Both the position numbers and the translations under genes were made by a program. The notes beneath the pieces were generated by a model. That model saw only the letters and a list, made by a program, of their open reading frames with translations, made no database searches and was not told the DNA's origin. This document shows, piece by piece, positions 5,698 to 6,492 of a stretch of 6,492 bases of DNA. Within the stretch, counting starts at the first letter, position 1. Every line of letters begins with the position of its first letter. The stretch lies in contig JAFVCR010000050.1 of the NCBI GenBank assembly GCA_017479035.1, forward strand, positions 1 through 6,492, written 5' to 3'. This stretch comes from Kiritimatiellia bacterium. GTDB lineage: Bacteria > Verrucomicrobiota > Kiritimatiellia > RFP12 > UBA1067.

Positions 5698-5793
5698 GAT
5701 TTAAAGACTTCCCTCTCTCGATTTAAAGACTTCCCTCTCTCGATTTAGAGACTTCCCTCTCTCGATTTAGAGACTTACTGGAGTCGATTCGGC
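5684..5793 (+). repeat. 22-bp tandem repeat, direct half: four near-identical copies plus one degenerate
   Basis: Units are 5684-5705, 5706-5727, 5728-5749 and 5750-5771, each GACTTCCCTCTCTCGATTT plus AAA (first two) or AGA (last two). The first two are identical and the last two are identical, and the pairs differ by one base. A fifth unit, 5772-5793, keeps GACTT and TCGATT at the right places but matches at only about 13 of 22 positions. There are no unique spacers, so it is not a CRISPR. Twenty-two is not a multiple of three and the short frames over it look nothing like protein. Confidence 0.92.
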
Positions 5794-5858
5794 ATCCGGG
5801 CGTACGGAATTTGTCAGACTGGAGCCGTCATTCGAGCCTCAATAGCAACGATTGGTTT
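5794..5858. other. Rest of the fabG-MATE convergent gap, nothing recognised
   Basis: The 320-base gap from 5539 to 5858 is filled by the hairpin and the 22-bp arrays up to 5793. The last 65 bases show no gene, repeat or clear terminator. Neither convergent gene has a classical stem plus U-run terminator in the gap, which leaves the repeat array as the main candidate structure for ending transcription. Confidence 0.5.
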
Positions 5859-6492
5859 CTACTTGCGGGACTTCACACGCGACAGGAAACGCAGATACGT
5901 GTATGCCACGGGCAGCGTTGCCGCGAAAGCCAATATGTCCGATGCCGGACACGCCAGCCACACGCCAAGCGCATGATCTTCGAAGAAATACGGCAGTATC
6001 CAGATGCACGGCAGGAAACACACCCCTTGCCGCAGCGTGGAAAGGATTATTGCCGTGCGCGGATGGCCGATCGCCTGGAAAAACGTGGTGGCCGTGATGT
6101 TCAAGCCGATTACCCACAAAAGGATATTCGACCACACAAGTGCTTTGTTCGACGCGGCCGCAAGCGCGGCATCTGCATCGGACATGAAAAGCCGCGTCCA
6201 CACGCCCGGCGCTAGCGTAAGCGTGGCAGCGGCAAACCCTACTATTGCGGTTGTTATCCAGAATCCCGCCACCACCGCTCTGCGAACTCGTCCATAGTTG
6301 CGCGCGCCCCAGTTGTAGCCTATTATCGGTGCCATTGCCTGCTGCACGCCCATTGCCATTGTAAAGAACCACACAAGCGTGGCCTGGAACACGCCGAGCG
6401 CGGCGATTTCCCGCGTGCCTTCTTCTGGCGTGGCCGCCCATTTCACGAGAACTATCTGCATGCTGACGTTTATGAACGCGCCTAGCACCGAT
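5859..6492 (-). CDS. MATE-family multidrug/Na+ efflux protein, C-terminal part (truncated by window)
   Basis: The frame enters from the right edge already open and ends at the TAG at 5861-5859, leaving about 210 residues, roughly the C-terminal half of a protein usually near 450. Family marks are QQAMAPIIGYNWGARN (a standard MATE motif near the start of the visible part), FFQAIGHPR, TLRQGVCFLPCIWILP and ASDILAF. About five hydrophobic membrane-spanning stretches are visible, and the tail ends with the basic residues SRVKSRK. Such inner-membrane proteins export cationic drugs or metabolites using an H+ or Na+ gradient. The GTG at 6488 lies inside the protein and is not the true start. It converges with fabG and seems unrelated to it. 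Substrate and coupling ion are not predictable from this half. Confidence 0.92.
   Translation of the reverse strand, partial: SVLGAFINVSMQIVLVKWAATPEEGTREIAALGVFQATLVWFFTMAMGVQQAMAPIIGYNWGARNYGRVRRAVVAGFWITTAIVGFAAATLTLAPGVWTRLFMSDADAALAAASNKALVWSNILLWVIGLNITATTFFQAIGHPRTAIILSTLRQGVCFLPCIWILPYFFEDHALGVWLACPASDILAFAATLPVAYTYLRFLSRVKSRK

Noticed and set aside
5548..5748. Small frame over the 22-bp array, considered as a repeat peptide or a displaced acpP
   Set aside because: A 22-base unit shifts frame at every copy, and there is no DSL serine motif of an acyl carrier protein and no Shine-Dalgarno.
5684..5771. CRISPR array
   Set aside because: The 22-base units are directly contiguous without unique spacers, and no cas genes are nearby.

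Overview
The window is moderately GC-rich, gene-dense bacterial DNA holding six complete genes and one truncated gene, plus three repeat-rich noncoding stretches. No phage, transposase, CRISPR, rRNA or tRNA signal was seen. The two WaaG/RfaB-type glycosyltransferases suggest a bacterium that builds a cell-surface glycan such as lipopolysaccharide, so a Gram-negative is the best guess. The GC-rich palindrome whose spurious translation reads SAGETPA recalls repeats I associate from memory with uncultured members of the Verrucomicrobia/Kiritimatiellaeota/Lentisphaerae group. That placement is weak and could not be tested here.

Layout. Positions 1-277 are noncoding: a 44-base unit containing a perfect GC palindrome occurs twice, mixed with runs of the 7-base repeat TGCAAAC. 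A well-formed promoter follows, and its -10 box ends only six bases before the first ATG. Positions 278-2436 (+) hold two GT-B glycosyltransferases of family 4 that overlap by four bases. They end in a perfect bidirectional hairpin terminator (2436-2470), whose core is nearly the same palindrome found twice at the left end. Positions 3731-2489 (-) hold a two-gene operon, a dCMP deaminase-type enzyme then triosephosphate isomerase (tpiA), one base apart. A 120-base divergent promoter region (3732-3851) separates it from fabD-fabG (3852-5538, +), the malonyl-CoA:ACP transacylase and the 3-oxoacyl-ACP reductase of type II fatty-acid synthesis. Positions 5539-5858 are a noncoding convergent region with a 14-bp hairpin and a 22-bp repeat array built head-to-head in two orientations. 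The 3' part of a MATE-family multidrug exporter runs off the right edge on the minus strand (5859-6492).

Functionally, the left genes modify the envelope glycan, the middle operon joins central carbon metabolism to deoxynucleotide supply, and fabD-fabG supply fatty-acid elongation. The genes themselves are ordinary. The notable signals are in the noncoding DNA: the 22-bp bipolar array at 5606-5793, the reuse of one GC palindrome as a dispersed repeat and as a terminator, two promoters that predict nearly leaderless mRNAs, and a cluster of TTGCAA palindromes in the fabD promoter region.
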